Assembly: GCA_947166905.1 (NCBI GenBank)
Contig: CAMVFZ010000009.1
Span: 45,599-109,598 of the forward strand
Length of the DNA stretch: 64,000 nucleotides
Reading direction: 5' to 3'
From: an uncultured Prevotellaceae bacterium
Lineage (GTDB): Bacteria > Bacteroidota > Bacteroidia > Bacteroidales > UBA932
Positions 34,428 through 43,737 of the stretch are shown here, piece after piece. Both the position numbers and the translations under genes were made by a program. Position 1 is the stretch's first letter, and each line of letters starts with the position of its first letter. The notes beneath the pieces are model-generated. The model saw only the letters and a list, made by a program, of their open reading frames with translations, ran no database searches and was not told where the DNA came from.

Positions 34428-35636
34428 ATGTTCAACTTATATAAATTCATAGCAGATAGTGTGACGTTCCGCCCCTCAAGTATGTTTGAGGCGGACATAA
34501 AAGCCAACGCAGACAAGCTGACCCGGGAGATTGAGGGAAAGTCAGTGTGTGTGATTGGTGGTGCTGGTAGTATTGGCTCCAGCTTCATCAAGGCAGTACT
34601 ACGGTTTAAGCCAGGAAAATTGGTAGTAGTTGACCTCAATGAAAATGGACTCGCAGAACTGACTCGTGACATCCGTTCTACTGAAGGGTTGTTTGTGCCT
34701 GAAGAGTATCGTGCATACACATTGAATTTTGCAGACCCTATCTTCACCCGTATTTTCCGTGAAGAGAAAGGCTTTGATATTGTAGCTAATTTCTCTGCCC
34801 ACAAGCACGTGCGCTCTGAGAAAGACCGTTATAGTGTACAGGCACTCATTGAAAACAACGACATTAAGGCCAAGAAGTTGATGGACCTTCTTTGTGAGTT
34901 CCCGCCTAAGCACTTTTTCTGTGTAAGTACAGATAAGGCAGCAAATCCTGTGAATATCATGGGAGCCAGCAAGCGCATTATGGAAGACCTTGTGATGGCT
35001 TACAACAAGTACTTCAAGGTGACCACCGCACGTTTTGCAAATGTGGCTTTCTCCAATGGTTCTCTGCCGGATGGTTGGATTCACCGTCTGCAGAAGAAGC
35101 AGCCTTTGGCTGCACCTTCAGATGTAAAGCGTTACTTCGTATCGCCTGAGGAATCAGGCCAGATTTGTATGTTGGCTTGTATACTTGGACGTGGTGGTGA
35201 AGTGTTCTTCCCGAAATTGGGAGAAGATCAGATGCTCACCTTCAGCAGTATATGTGATGACTTTGTGAAGAGTGAAGGCTTTACTAAGAAAGAATGTGCT
35301 TCTGATGAGGAAGCTAAGCAGTATGCTGCCAAGATGGGTTATGATAGTGACACCTATCCCGTAGTCTATTTCAAGAGTGACACCACAGGTGAGAAAGCAT
35401 ACGAAGAATTCTATGTGCCTGGAGAGAAAATAGATATGCAACGTTTCCAGGCCCTTGGAGTTGTGGAGCAAACCACCCGTCACGATATGATGGAAGTGGA
35501 TGCATTCTTTAGTAAGCTTGAAGGAATCTTTCAGAAAGATGACTTCACTAAAGCACAAGTTGTTGATGCCATCCGTGAGTTCATCCCCAATTTCGAACAC
35601 GATGAGAAGGGAAAAAACCTTGATCAAAAGATGTAA
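34428..35636 (+). CDS. legB: UDP-GlcNAc 4,6-dehydratase, LegB-like
   Basis: A cytosolic SDR of the CapD/FlaA1 group lacking the membrane domain. NAD binds at GGAGSIGSSFIKAVL (about residues 43-57). ANFSAHKHVRSEKD and STDKAANPVNIMGASKRIME hold the catalytic region, then RFANVAFSNGSLPDGW. The 402-residue length and extra C-terminal part match LegB-type proteins. It would make the 4-keto-6-deoxy sugar that the LegC-like gene 19 bp downstream aminates. It is distinct from the CapE-like dehydratase at 11861. Confidence 0.85.
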   Translation: MFNLYKFIADSVTFRPSSMFEADIKANADKLTREIEGKSVCVIGGAGSIGSSFIKAVLRFKPGKLVVVDLNENGLAELTRDIRSTEGLFVPEEYRAYTLNFADPIFTRIFREEKGFDIVANFSAHKHVRSEKDRYSVQALIENNDIKAKKLMDLLCEFPPKHFFCVSTDKAANPVNIMGASKRIMEDLVMAYNKYFKVTTARFANVAFSNGSLPDGWIHRLQKKQPLAAPSDVKRYFVSPEESGQICMLACILGRGGEVFFPKLGEDQMLTFSSICDDFVKSEGFTKKECASDEEAKQYAAKMGYDSDTYPVVYFKSDTTGEKAYEEFYVPGEKIDMQRFQALGVVEQTTRHDMMEVDAFFSKLEGIFQKDDFTKAQVVDAIREFIPNFEHDEKGKNLDQKM

Positions 35637-35655
35637 GTAATAATCATTTTAAAAT

Positions 35656-36909
35656 ATGGAAAAAAGACAAAATCGCATTTTGTTATGCCTCTGCCACCTT
35701 TCTGGCAATGAACAGAAATTTGTACAAGAAGCGTTTGATACCAACTGGGTCGTTCCCCTTGGCCCGAACGTGAATGGTTTTGAGAAAGATCTGGAGGAGT
35801 TCGTTGGGGAGAACAAGAGGGTTGTAGCCCTTTCCGCGGGTACAGCCGCTGTCCATCTGGCATTGATAGCCTGCGGTGTGGGCCCTGGCGATGAAGTGTG
35901 TGTGCAAAGTTTCACTTTCTGTGCTTCCTCTCACCCTATCACTTATCTTGGTGCCACCCCCGTATTCATTGACTCCGAGAAGGATACTTGGAATATGGAT
36001 CCTGAACTGCTGGAGAAGGCCATCAAAGACCGTATTGCCAAGACAGGTAAGAAACCAAAGGCAATTGTTCCGGTGGCTCTGTATGGTATGCCTTACAAGG
36101 CAGACCGCATTATGGAGATAGCCAACAAATATGACATTCCTGTTGTTGAGGATGCCGCTGAGGGTTTTGGCTCCAGGTTCAATGGTCAGGTGCTTGGTAC
36201 ATTCGGTAAGTATGGTGTTCTCTCGTTTAACGGTAATAAGATGATTACTACTTCCGGTGGTGGAGCATTGATTACAGCTAATGATGACGAGTGGCGTGAA
36301 ATTATGATGTATGCTACTCAGTACCGTGAGAGCTACCCGTATTATCAACATGAGAAGATTGGTTATAACTACCGTATGTCGAACATCTGTGCAGGAATTG
36401 GTCGTGGTCAGATGACAATTGTCAACGAGCATATTGCTCATCACAAGCATGTACAGAAACTTTATGAAGAGTTGCTAAAAGATGTTCCTGGAATCAAGAT
36501 GCATTCTCAGCCTGCTACTGGCGAATATGACTCTAACTATTGGCTTTGCACGATGACTCTTGATTCGTCTCTTAAAGTTAAGGGTCAGGAGAATGCCTAT
36601 AAGCAGGTTATCACTGGTGCTGTAGGTGGTGCGGCCGGTGTTATCCATGCTGCAGAATCTGCAACTACCGACTGCCAGCCCAATAATAATGTTGAGGCTA
36701 TGCGTATGGGTTTGGATGCTTTGAACGTAGAGAGCCGCCCGTTATGGAAGCCCATGCACAAACAACCCGTTTATAAGAATGCTCCTGCTTATCTGAACGG
36801 TGTTAGTGAAGACTTGTTCAAGGTTGGAATGTGTTTGCCCGCAGGTCCCTATGTATCTGACGATGATGTATTGTTTATCTGCGAAGCAATAAAGAGTTTA
36901 ATTGTTTAA
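35656..36909 (+). CDS. legC: LegC-type nucleotide-sugar aminotransferase
   Basis: A DegT-family PLP enzyme of 417 residues. ALSAGTAAVHLALIACGV, the cofactor Asp in VVEDAAEGFGSRF and the lysine in SFNGNKMITTSGGG (about residue 195) are all present. It follows the LegB-like dehydratase and precedes the hydrolysing 2-epimerase, so it would form the 4-amino-4,6-dideoxy sugar of the legionaminic acid route. Typical LegC proteins have similar length. Confidence 0.85.
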   Translation: MEKRQNRILLCLCHLSGNEQKFVQEAFDTNWVVPLGPNVNGFEKDLEEFVGENKRVVALSAGTAAVHLALIACGVGPGDEVCVQSFTFCASSHPITYLGATPVFIDSEKDTWNMDPELLEKAIKDRIAKTGKKPKAIVPVALYGMPYKADRIMEIANKYDIPVVEDAAEGFGSRFNGQVLGTFGKYGVLSFNGNKMITTSGGGALITANDDEWREIMMYATQYRESYPYYQHEKIGYNYRMSNICAGIGRGQMTIVNEHIAHHKHVQKLYEELLKDVPGIKMHSQPATGEYDSNYWLCTMTLDSSLKVKGQENAYKQVITGAVGGAAGVIHAAESATTDCQPNNNVEAMRMGLDALNVESRPLWKPMHKQPVYKNAPAYLNGVSEDLFKVGMCLPAGPYVSDDDVLFICEAIKSLIV

Positions 36910-36916
36910 ATCTTTA

Positions 36917-38032
36917 ATGAAGAAAGTCTGTATCATAACTGCTGCACGCTCTGAATATGGCTTATTAAAATGGGTCATAGATGGGGTGTACAATGACCCT
37001 GAACTAGAGTTGCAACTTGTCGTAACAGGTGCGCATCTAAGTGAGGTTCATGGTAATACTGTTCGTTTTATAGAAGAAGACGGATATCCCATAGCGGCTC
37101 GTGTAGATATGCACCTTGCATCTGATAACCGTAAGGACATAGTGCGTTCTATGGGCTACTGTTCAACGGGTATGTCAGACGTTTTAGAACAGTTGCAACC
37201 AGATGTAGTAGTTGTGTTGGGCGATCGCTATGAGTTGCTGCCCATAGTAAGTGCAGCACTTGTATTAGGCCTCCCCGTGGCTCATATATCTGGTGGAGAT
37301 GTTACAGAAGGAGCTATTGACAATGAGGTGCGCAATGCTGTGTCTATGATGTCTGCTATTCATTTCCCTGGCGTAGAAAGTTCTGCAGAGAATTTGAGAA
37401 GAATGCTTGGTAAAGATGCTCCTATCTTTACCGCAGGAGAGCCAGGCCTTGAAAGCTTTTTGCGGTATGACCTGATGTCAAGAGCTGAACTTTCAGAAAG
37501 CATTGGACTTGATGTAGATAAGAAGTGGTGTTTGGTAACGCTTCATTCCGAAACAAAATTGAGTCTAGAAGAGAACTTGGAGATGGTCAAGAACCTTTTC
37601 GAGTCCATGCAAAAGACCAAGAATGTGCAGTTTGTTATCAGCAAAGCCAATGCAGACTTTGGTGGGATGCAAATCAATGAGTTCTGGGAAGAAAACGTAA
37701 AACAAGATGCAGACAAGTATCATTTGTTTTCATCATTGGGACAGAGACGTTACCTAAGTTTCATGCAACAGACTGTTGGCGTGATAGGAAATTCTTCTAG
37801 TGGTATTGTTGAGGCACCTTTCCTCGGAATTCCCGTTATCAATATTGGCGAACGTCAGAAAGGCAGGCATCTGTGCAAGAATGTAATCCAGTGCGATAGA
37901 ACGAGGGAATCAATAAATGCAGCATTTGTAAAAATGTTAGCTCAGCCTAAGATAATTGATAACTACTATGGTGATGGGCATACATCTCAATTCATTATTT
38001 CGAAGATAAAAGAATGGTTGAAAACAAAGTAA
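36917..38032 (+). CDS. neuC: Hydrolysing UDP-GlcNAc-type 2-epimerase, NeuC/LegG
   Basis: Removes UDP and inverts C2 to give a ManNAc-type sugar. It starts KVCIITAARSEYGLLKWV, has LGDRYELLPIVSAAL near residue 104 and GNSSSGIVEAPFLGIP near residue 296, all family blocks. The ATG at 36917 is preferred to a TTG at 36902 that lies inside the previous gene. With LegB- and LegC-like enzymes upstream and NeuB downstream, the substrate is probably UDP-2,4-diacetamido-2,4,6-trideoxyglucose. Confidence 0.9.
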   Translation: MKKVCIITAARSEYGLLKWVIDGVYNDPELELQLVVTGAHLSEVHGNTVRFIEEDGYPIAARVDMHLASDNRKDIVRSMGYCSTGMSDVLEQLQPDVVVVLGDRYELLPIVSAALVLGLPVAHISGGDVTEGAIDNEVRNAVSMMSAIHFPGVESSAENLRRMLGKDAPIFTAGEPGLESFLRYDLMSRAELSESIGLDVDKKWCLVTLHSETKLSLEENLEMVKNLFESMQKTKNVQFVISKANADFGGMQINEFWEENVKQDADKYHLFSSLGQRRYLSFMQQTVGVIGNSSSGIVEAPFLGIPVINIGERQKGRHLCKNVIQCDRTRESINAAFVKMLAQPKIIDNYYGDGHTSQFIISKIKEWLKTK

Positions 38033-39051
38033 TAGGTGGAGAGTTTGAAATAGATGTACAACAGCATTATCAGATGAGAAATGCTGTGCCTGATGGGGTC
38101 GTGACCTATTCTTCGGGCCGTTCCGCACTCTATAATATACTAGCCTATTTGAAAGAGCATTGTGATATCAAGTGTGTTCTATTCCCTGATTATCTTTGTG
38201 AATCTGTTTATCAGATGGCAGAGCGTAATCAAATGGAGGTGGAGTTTTACGCACTTGATGAACAACTGAACCCTATCTTTAAAGATATTGCGAAAAAATA
38301 TGACGCAACCAAGGCTGTTCTTCTTATCAACTATTTCGGTCTGAAGGACTGTAATGCGATGGTTGAACAGCTAAGAGGTATTCATCCGGAGATGATGATA
38401 CTTCTAGATAATGTCCAGGCACCATACGAGATGCTGAGCGAAACAGATGCAGATTATTCCTTTTCCAGCTTCCGAAAAGCATTTCCAGTAGCAGACGGAT
38501 CTTGGGTAATATCTAAGAAGAAAACACTGACACAGTACAATCGAGTAAATGAGTTTGCTCAGTATAAGATAGCGGCTTCGTACCTTAAGGTTATCCGAGA
38601 TCAGCATCTGTTTAATGATGAAGTGTACCTGGACTTATTCCATAAGGGAGAAGTAAAGATAGATGACGATTATAAAACCGATATGACTCAACTATCCAAA
38701 GATATACTTGCTAATATGGAGTGGAACAGATGGGCAATTCTTAGAAAACGAAATGCGGAGACAATTTTAGAAGGTTTGAAAGAACTTGGCATTAGCCCAA
38801 TCATTCCTTTGCAAGAGAATAGAATACCGTTATTTATCCCGATTCGCATTGAGAGCCGAGATAAGGTGCGCAAGGCTATGTTCTCAAACAATATCTTCCT
38901 TCCCGTACATTGGCCTGTTGAAGAAGAGTTCAAAGATAGATTAAAACGAGGATTAGATTTAGCAGAGCATGAGCTTTCTATCATTGTAGACCAACGATAT
39001 ACAGTTGGCGATATGAAGCGCATACTAAGTATCATTGAGAGCAATATATAA
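38014..39051 (+). CDS. DegT/aminotransferase-like PLP protein of unknown role
   Basis: A 345-residue fold-type I PLP protein related to the DegT group. YSSGRSALYNILAYL is the phosphate-binding start, LLDNVQAPYE supplies the cofactor Asp, and SFSSFRKAFPVADG keeps a lysine at the Schiff-base place. The start is uncertain: a TTG at 38014 overlaps the NeuC end and keeps a plausible N-terminus, while the first ATG is at 38074. It sits next to a FemAB-like acyltransferase, and the two recur together in nonulosonate loci in my recollection; the substrate is not known. Confidence 0.7.
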   Translation: MVENKVIGGEFEIDVQQHYQMRNAVPDGVVTYSSGRSALYNILAYLKEHCDIKCVLFPDYLCESVYQMAERNQMEVEFYALDEQLNPIFKDIAKKYDATKAVLLINYFGLKDCNAMVEQLRGIHPEMMILLDNVQAPYEMLSETDADYSFSSFRKAFPVADGSWVISKKKTLTQYNRVNEFAQYKIAASYLKVIRDQHLFNDEVYLDLFHKGEVKIDDDYKTDMTQLSKDILANMEWNRWAILRKRNAETILEGLKELGISPIIPLQENRIPLFIPIRIESRDKVRKAMFSNNIFLPVHWPVEEEFKDRLKRGLDLAEHELSIIVDQRYTVGDMKRILSIIESNI

Positions 39052-39052
39052 G

Positions 39053-40087
39053 ATGAATATACAGATTGTAGGGCATTGGAATCAATACCTTGATACTTTT
39101 CTACCGGCAGCAACAGACATATATTTCCGCGAGGAATATGTCAGTCTGTATGAAACCGAAACTGAAAAAGCGGTTTGCTGTGTTGTGAGCGAAGGGGAGC
39201 AGATGATGCTATTTCCATTCTTACGTCGTACCTTCGTATTTCAAGGAAAGGAATTTCATGACTTTGAAACTGCCTACGGCTATGGTGGGCCTGTTTGGAA
39301 CAAAGCTGATGACATATTCAAGGAAAAGGCTTTAAAGTACATGGTGGAAGAACTGGGCAAACAGCATTATGTTGCCGGGTTTGTTAGGTTCCATCCTTTG
39401 CTCCAGAATCAGGAGGTGTTTGATACTGTAGGTCGTTTGATTGCTGACAGACATACTGTAGCGATTAACCTTGATCAGTCGATGGACGAAGTTTGGTCAA
39501 ACGAGATACATTCCAAGAATCGCAATGTAATCCGCAAGGCAGAAAAGGCTGGCTGTACATTTGTTGTGGATGACAAATATGAGCATTTGAATGATTTCAT
39601 CCGTTTATATGACTCCACTATGGATAAACTTTCTGCGGATGGCTTCTACTATTTTGATAACAATTACTATAAGCATCTGGTAGAGGGTATTCCTAATAGT
39701 TTCCTGGGTTGTGTGAAAGATGCTGAAGGCAAAATTATCTCTTCTGCTATCTTTATGTATAGTGGAACTTACGGACATTATCACTTGTCAGGCAGCGATA
39801 AGACACAGCTAAGTCTTTCTCCTAATAACTTGATGCTTTGGGAGGCAGCCAAAGAACTGCAAAAAAGGGGCGTGAAACGATTCCATCTTGGCGGAGGTAC
39901 AACAGGGAATGAGGATGATTCGTTGTTCCTATTTAAACGTAGGTTCTCGAAAGATACTTGTCAGTTCTATATAGGAAAGCTGGTATTCAATCAGGAGGCA
40001 TATAACGCTATCTGTGCTGATTGGGAACTAAAGAACCCGGATAAGGCAGAACATTATAAACATCATTTGCTGAAATATAAATACTAA
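39053..40087 (+). CDS. GNAT/FemAB-like acyltransferase
   Basis: A protein of about 344 residues from the ATG at 39053, one base after the previous stop. It has the FemAB-like double-GNAT organisation (GNAT_FemAB_CDP type). HDFETAYGYGGPVWN near residue 80, the basic SKNRNVIRKAEKAG segment near 160, and GHYHLSGSDKTQLSLSPNNLMLW near 250 are typical. No separate LegH-type acetyltransferase is seen in this operon, so this protein is a candidate for N-acylating the 4-amino group of the nonulosonate precursor. Confidence 0.75.
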   Translation: MNIQIVGHWNQYLDTFLPAATDIYFREEYVSLYETETEKAVCCVVSEGEQMMLFPFLRRTFVFQGKEFHDFETAYGYGGPVWNKADDIFKEKALKYMVEELGKQHYVAGFVRFHPLLQNQEVFDTVGRLIADRHTVAINLDQSMDEVWSNEIHSKNRNVIRKAEKAGCTFVVDDKYEHLNDFIRLYDSTMDKLSADGFYYFDNNYYKHLVEGIPNSFLGCVKDAEGKIISSAIFMYSGTYGHYHLSGSDKTQLSLSPNNLMLWEAAKELQKRGVKRFHLGGGTTGNEDDSLFLFKRRFSKDTCQFYIGKLVFNQEAYNAICADWELKNPDKAEHYKHHLLKYKY

Positions 40088-40091
40088 GATA

Positions 40092-41090
40092 ATGGGCGTA
40101 TATATTATTGCGGAGGCTGGTGTAAACCATAATGGCCAATTGGACTTCGCGCTTAAACTTTGTGATGCCGCCAAGGAAGCCGGTGTTGATGCAGTTAAGT
40201 TCCAGACTTGGAAAACGGAGAACATTGTAACCGCTCAGGCTCGTCAAGCTGCTTACCAGACTGAGAATACAGGTGTGGAAGAAAGCCAGTATGATATGCT
40301 GAAGAAACTGGAGTTAAGTTATGACCACTTCCGTTATATTCAGGATTATTGCAAAAAGATAGGAATTGATTTCCTTTCTACTCCTGATGAGGAAGAGAGT
40401 CTGGCGTTCTTAGTAAGCCTTGGATTGCCTTTGATCAAGGTGGGTTCAGGTGAAGTGACCAATATTCCATATTTGCGCAAGATTGGTTCACAGAAGATGC
40501 CTGTGATTCTCTCCACCGGTATGTCTAACCTTGCTCAAGTGGCAACCGCATACGATACCTTGTTGGCTGCTGGAGCACCTTCTGTTGCCCTGTTACATTG
40601 TACTACCAATTATCCTTGCCCGGTGGATGAAGTAAACCTGAAGGCCATGTGTACACTCCGTGATGCTTTCAAATGTCAAGTGGGTTATTCCGACCATACG
40701 ATGGGGCTTGAAGTACCAGTGGCTGCAGTTGCTTTAGGTGCTGAAATCATTGAGAAGCATTTCACGCTAGACCGCAATATGGAAGGACCAGACCACAAGG
40801 CGAGTCTTGAACCTGCTGAGTTGAAGTTGATGGTTCAACAGATAAGGAACGTTGAGGCTGCTCTTGGTGATGGAATCAAGCGCCCCAACAAGAGCGAGGC
40901 TGAAAATGCCAGGGTGGTACAAAAGTCCATTCTAGCAAAAGTGCCTATCAAGAAAGGTGAAGTTTTGACAGAGGATAAATTGGTGGCAAAGAGGGCAGGG
41001 GCTGGTATCAGTTCTGTACACTGGGATGTAGTGGTTGGAACAAAGGCCTTGCAAGACTATGATATTGATGAACCGATTAAACTATTTTGA
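40092..41090 (+). CDS. neuB: Nonulosonate synthase, NeuB/LegI
   Basis: Condenses a ManNAc-type sugar with phosphoenolpyruvate to a nine-carbon acid. The TIM barrel starts IIAEAGVNHNGQLDFALKL, with KFQTWKTENIV, STPDEEESLAFL, KVGSGEVTN and HCTTNYPCP; YSDHTMGLEVPVAAVALGA and EKHFTLDRNMEGPDHKASLEP follow. The C-terminal SAF (antifreeze-like) domain begins near residue 280 (VPIKKGEVLTEDKL). It overlaps the next gene by 4 bp. The context favours legionaminic over N-acetylneuraminic acid. Confidence 0.93.
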   Translation: MGVYIIAEAGVNHNGQLDFALKLCDAAKEAGVDAVKFQTWKTENIVTAQARQAAYQTENTGVEESQYDMLKKLELSYDHFRYIQDYCKKIGIDFLSTPDEEESLAFLVSLGLPLIKVGSGEVTNIPYLRKIGSQKMPVILSTGMSNLAQVATAYDTLLAAGAPSVALLHCTTNYPCPVDEVNLKAMCTLRDAFKCQVGYSDHTMGLEVPVAAVALGAEIIEKHFTLDRNMEGPDHKASLEPAELKLMVQQIRNVEAALGDGIKRPNKSEAENARVVQKSILAKVPIKKGEVLTEDKLVAKRAGAGISSVHWDVVVGTKALQDYDIDEPIKLF

Positions 41091-41785
41091 AAGTGGAAGT
41101 GTTAGTTGTAATCCCTGCAAGGGGTGGAAGTAAAGGGATTCCCGGCAAGAATATCAAACCATTGGCAGGCAAACCATTGATTTACTATAGCATTGATGTG
41201 GCTCGTCAGTTCACAACGGATGATAATATCTGTGTCACAACTGATGATGACAAGATAATTGAGGTGGTTGAGAATTATGGTCTGAAAGTGCCATTTAAAC
41301 GTCCTGATTATCTGGCAACAGACACGTGCGGAAGTAATGAAGTCATACAACACGCATGGAAGTTCTTTGCAGATAAGGGAAAGCCTTATGATGCTGTATT
41401 GCTTTTACAACCGACCTCGCCTTTCCGTAAAGTGGAATTCTTGAAAGAAGCAATGGCCCTCTATGATAATAGTATTGATATGGTAACCAGCGTGAAGCTT
41501 TCTTCTTGCAATCCCTATTATGATGGCTTTGAAGAAAATGAGGAGGGCTTATTGTCTATCAGTAAGGGCGATGGTACTATAGAACGTCGCCAGGATGCAC
41601 CCAGTGTGTGGCAACAGAATGGATCAATCTATGTGATTAATGCCAAGAGTTTGATGGAAAAAGGCTTGGCTCATTTTACTAGAATTCGCAAATATGCCAT
41701 GTCTGAGTATTATTCTGTTGATATTGACAATCCATTTGATTGGAAAGTCGCAGAATTAGTTTTAAAAGAAAAACTGTTAGGATGA
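41087..41785 (+). CDS. neuA: CMP-nonulosonate cytidylyltransferase, NeuA/LegF
   Basis: Activates the nonulosonate as its CMP derivative. PARGGSKGIPGKNIKPLAGKP is the CTP-binding start, LLQPTSPFRKVEFL near residue 105 and RRQDAPSVWQQNGSIYV are family blocks, and VDIDNPFDW ends the catalytic part. The start is TTG at 41087, overlapping the NeuB stop (TTGA), an unusual but consistent choice since the conserved N-terminus begins at once. It overlaps the next gene too. Confidence 0.92.
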   Translation: MKVEVLVVIPARGGSKGIPGKNIKPLAGKPLIYYSIDVARQFTTDDNICVTTDDDKIIEVVENYGLKVPFKRPDYLATDTCGSNEVIQHAWKFFADKGKPYDAVLLLQPTSPFRKVEFLKEAMALYDNSIDMVTSVKLSSCNPYYDGFEENEEGLLSISKGDGTIERRQDAPSVWQQNGSIYVINAKSLMEKGLAHFTRIRKYAMSEYYSVDIDNPFDWKVAELVLKEKLLG

Positions 41786-42822
41786 TGAATAACCATATTG
41801 TTTATAAAGATGTCTCTCTCTTAGAGGCGCTTTCTCATATTAATGAATTAGCACCTGAACCACTAGTTCTCTTTGTTTTAGATGCAGAAAAGCGGATGGT
41901 CGGCACTCTTACTGACGGTGATTCTCGCCGTGCATTGATTGCTGGAGCTTCGGTGAATGATAAGATTGAAAAGATCATGCATCGAAACTTCAACTATATG
42001 AAAGTTGAAGAGATTGGCAATGTCAAGGAAATCAGGCACCAAAAGGAAATGAAGATGAAACTTATCCCGGTGCTTGATAAAGATATGCATATTGTTGATG
42101 TAATCAATTTGGAGAAATATGCCACTCGCTTGCCCATTGATGCTGTATTAATGGCTGGCGGAAAAGGCGAAAGGCTACGTCCTCTTACTGAGAAAACTCC
42201 CAAACCACTACTTCCTGTAGGAGGTAAAGCTATCATTGATCATAATATTGACAGACTTATTGCCAATGGCGTTAAGCATATTAATGTCACAGTTAATTAT
42301 TTGGGCGAGCAGTTAGAGGAACATTTTTCTGAACCTAGGGGTGATGTAAAAGTCCAAACGGTTCGTGAGCCTAAGTTCCTTGGTACAATAGGTTCTATTA
42401 AATTTGTAAAGGAGTTTTATAATGAGACTGTTCTAGTTATGAACAGCGACCTGTTCACTAACATCAACTATGAAGACTTCTATTTGCATTTTAAAGAGCA
42501 TGATGCAGAGATGTCTGTAGCGGCTGTACCATATACTGTATCTGTGCCGTATGGAATTTTTGATTTAGAGGGAAGGGATATTCGCGGTTTGATTGAGAAA
42601 CCGACATATAACTACTATGCAAATGCTGGTATCTATATGATTAAGCGTAGGGCACTAGATGAGATCCCTGATGATACTTTTTTCAATGCAACAGATTTGA
42701 TAGAAAAGCTGATCTCGGAAAAAAAGGAAGTTATTCGATTCCCGTTGAATGGTACTTGGATTGATATAGGTAATCCTCAAGAGTATCAGAAAGCAAATGA
42801 GTTGGTGAAGCATTTAGTATAA
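41782..42822 (+). CDS. CBS-domain nucleotidyltransferase, PtmE-like
   Basis: A protein of about 346 residues with an N-terminal CBS pair (residues about 8-115; VGTLTDGDSRRALIAG, KLIPVLDKDMHIVDV) and a C-terminal NTP_transferase domain (VLMAGGKGERLRPLTEKTPKPLL, MNSDLFTNINYED, GTWIDIGNPQEYQ). PtmE in Campylobacter jejuni has this architecture and makes GDP-glucosamine for legionaminic acid, so the pathway here may use GDP-linked intermediates. It overlaps the NeuA stop (ATGA). The CBS domains may sense a nucleotide. Confidence 0.85.
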   Translation: MMNNHIVYKDVSLLEALSHINELAPEPLVLFVLDAEKRMVGTLTDGDSRRALIAGASVNDKIEKIMHRNFNYMKVEEIGNVKEIRHQKEMKMKLIPVLDKDMHIVDVINLEKYATRLPIDAVLMAGGKGERLRPLTEKTPKPLLPVGGKAIIDHNIDRLIANGVKHINVTVNYLGEQLEEHFSEPRGDVKVQTVREPKFLGTIGSIKFVKEFYNETVLVMNSDLFTNINYEDFYLHFKEHDAEMSVAAVPYTVSVPYGIFDLEGRDIRGLIEKPTYNYYANAGIYMIKRRALDEIPDDTFFNATDLIEKLISEKKEVIRFPLNGTWIDIGNPQEYQKANELVKHLV

Positions 42823-42838
42823 GCTGTATTTGTAATAA

Positions 42839-43240
42839 ATGATTATTAATCAAAAGTTGTTAGAAGGTTTAGTTGCCGAGGCAAAACAATCACCGCGTCT
42901 ACGAAAGAATTACAATTTCCATCATAGCTTAGACGAAAAGTGCCATAGATTTCTTAATGCTATTGAGCCTGGTGCAGAGATCCCTATACATCATCATCCA
43001 ACAAAGGATGAGTCTTTCATTTTGATTAGAGGAAAGATAAAAGTAACTACATATAACGATGATGGTAGAGTTATAGATAGTATAGTATTGGATATAGAAA
43101 AAGGAGAGTATGGGGTTAATATACCCAAAGGAGTTTGGCATACTTTGGAATCCTTAGAGACCGGCTCCGTGATATTTGAATGTAAAGAAGGTCCTTTCTT
43201 GGAGCATGAAGAAGAAGGCATTTTGGAGATTAAGAGATGA
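42839..43240 (+). CDS. WbuC family cupin, first copy
   Basis: A 133-residue cupin. The metal-binding motif is EIPIHHHPTKDESFILIRGK (cupin motif 1) and the second motif WHTLESLETGSVIFECKEGPF. WbuC proteins are common at the end of polysaccharide and FucNAc loci but have no proven reaction. It overlaps the next, related gene by 4 bp, so both copies are co-translated. Confidence 0.8.
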   Translation: MIINQKLLEGLVAEAKQSPRLRKNYNFHHSLDEKCHRFLNAIEPGAEIPIHHHPTKDESFILIRGKIKVTTYNDDGRVIDSIVLDIEKGEYGVNIPKGVWHTLESLETGSVIFECKEGPFLEHEEEGILEIKR

Positions 43241-43635
43241 CAATTAATTACACGGTTATAGACAATTTAACTAAACAGGCTAAAGATAATCCAAGGTTAA
43301 GAATGCACTTGGATTTAAGAAATAGCCCCGATGATAAAAGCCAACGCATCTTAAATGCAGTTGAACCTGGATCAGCATTGCCAATACATCGTCATAGAAA
43401 TAGTTCGGAAACAGTGGTTTGTGTGCGAGGCAAAGTCGTTGAGGAGTTTTATGACGAACAAGAGAGGGTTTGCACTGACGCAATTGAGTTGAGCCCCAAT
43501 GGCCCAAATGTATTGCTAAATATTCCGGCTGGTCAATGGCACTGCCTACGAGCATTGGAATCTGGATCTGTTGTGTTGGAATGTAAAGATGGTGCTTTTG
43601 AACCAACTGGTCCAGAAGATATTTTGAGTTTATGA
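43237..43635 (+). CDS. WbuC family cupin, second copy
   Basis: A 132-residue paralogue of the previous cupin (LRMHLDLRNSPDDKSQRILNAVEPG). Its first motif is LPIHRHRNSSETVVCVRGK, so the central His of the HHH triplet is Arg, which could change metal binding. It ends the sugar operon; a long stem-loop follows. The two may form a heteromer or act on different sugars. Confidence 0.8.
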   Translation: MTINYTVIDNLTKQAKDNPRLRMHLDLRNSPDDKSQRILNAVEPGSALPIHRHRNSSETVVCVRGKVVEEFYDEQERVCTDAIELSPNGPNVLLNIPAGQWHCLRALESGSVVLECKDGAFEPTGPEDILSL

Positions 43636-43644
43636 AAAGAGGGA

Positions 43645-43694
43645 AGAGCAAAAAGATCATGGCTTTGGTGAAAGGGTTTTGGGCTTTTTGCTCT
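43645..43694 (+). terminator. Probable terminator of the capsule operon
   Basis: A perfect 11-bp inverted repeat, AGAGCAAAAAG (43645-43655) and CTTTTTGCTCT (43684-43694), with a 28-nt loop, begins 10 bp after the last cupin. The long loop is unusual and there is no strong T-run, so termination is inferred from position. Confidence 0.5.
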
Positions 43695-43737
43695 TATTTG
43701 TTCGTGCCGCAATGGGGAAGGCATCCAAAGGATGCTG

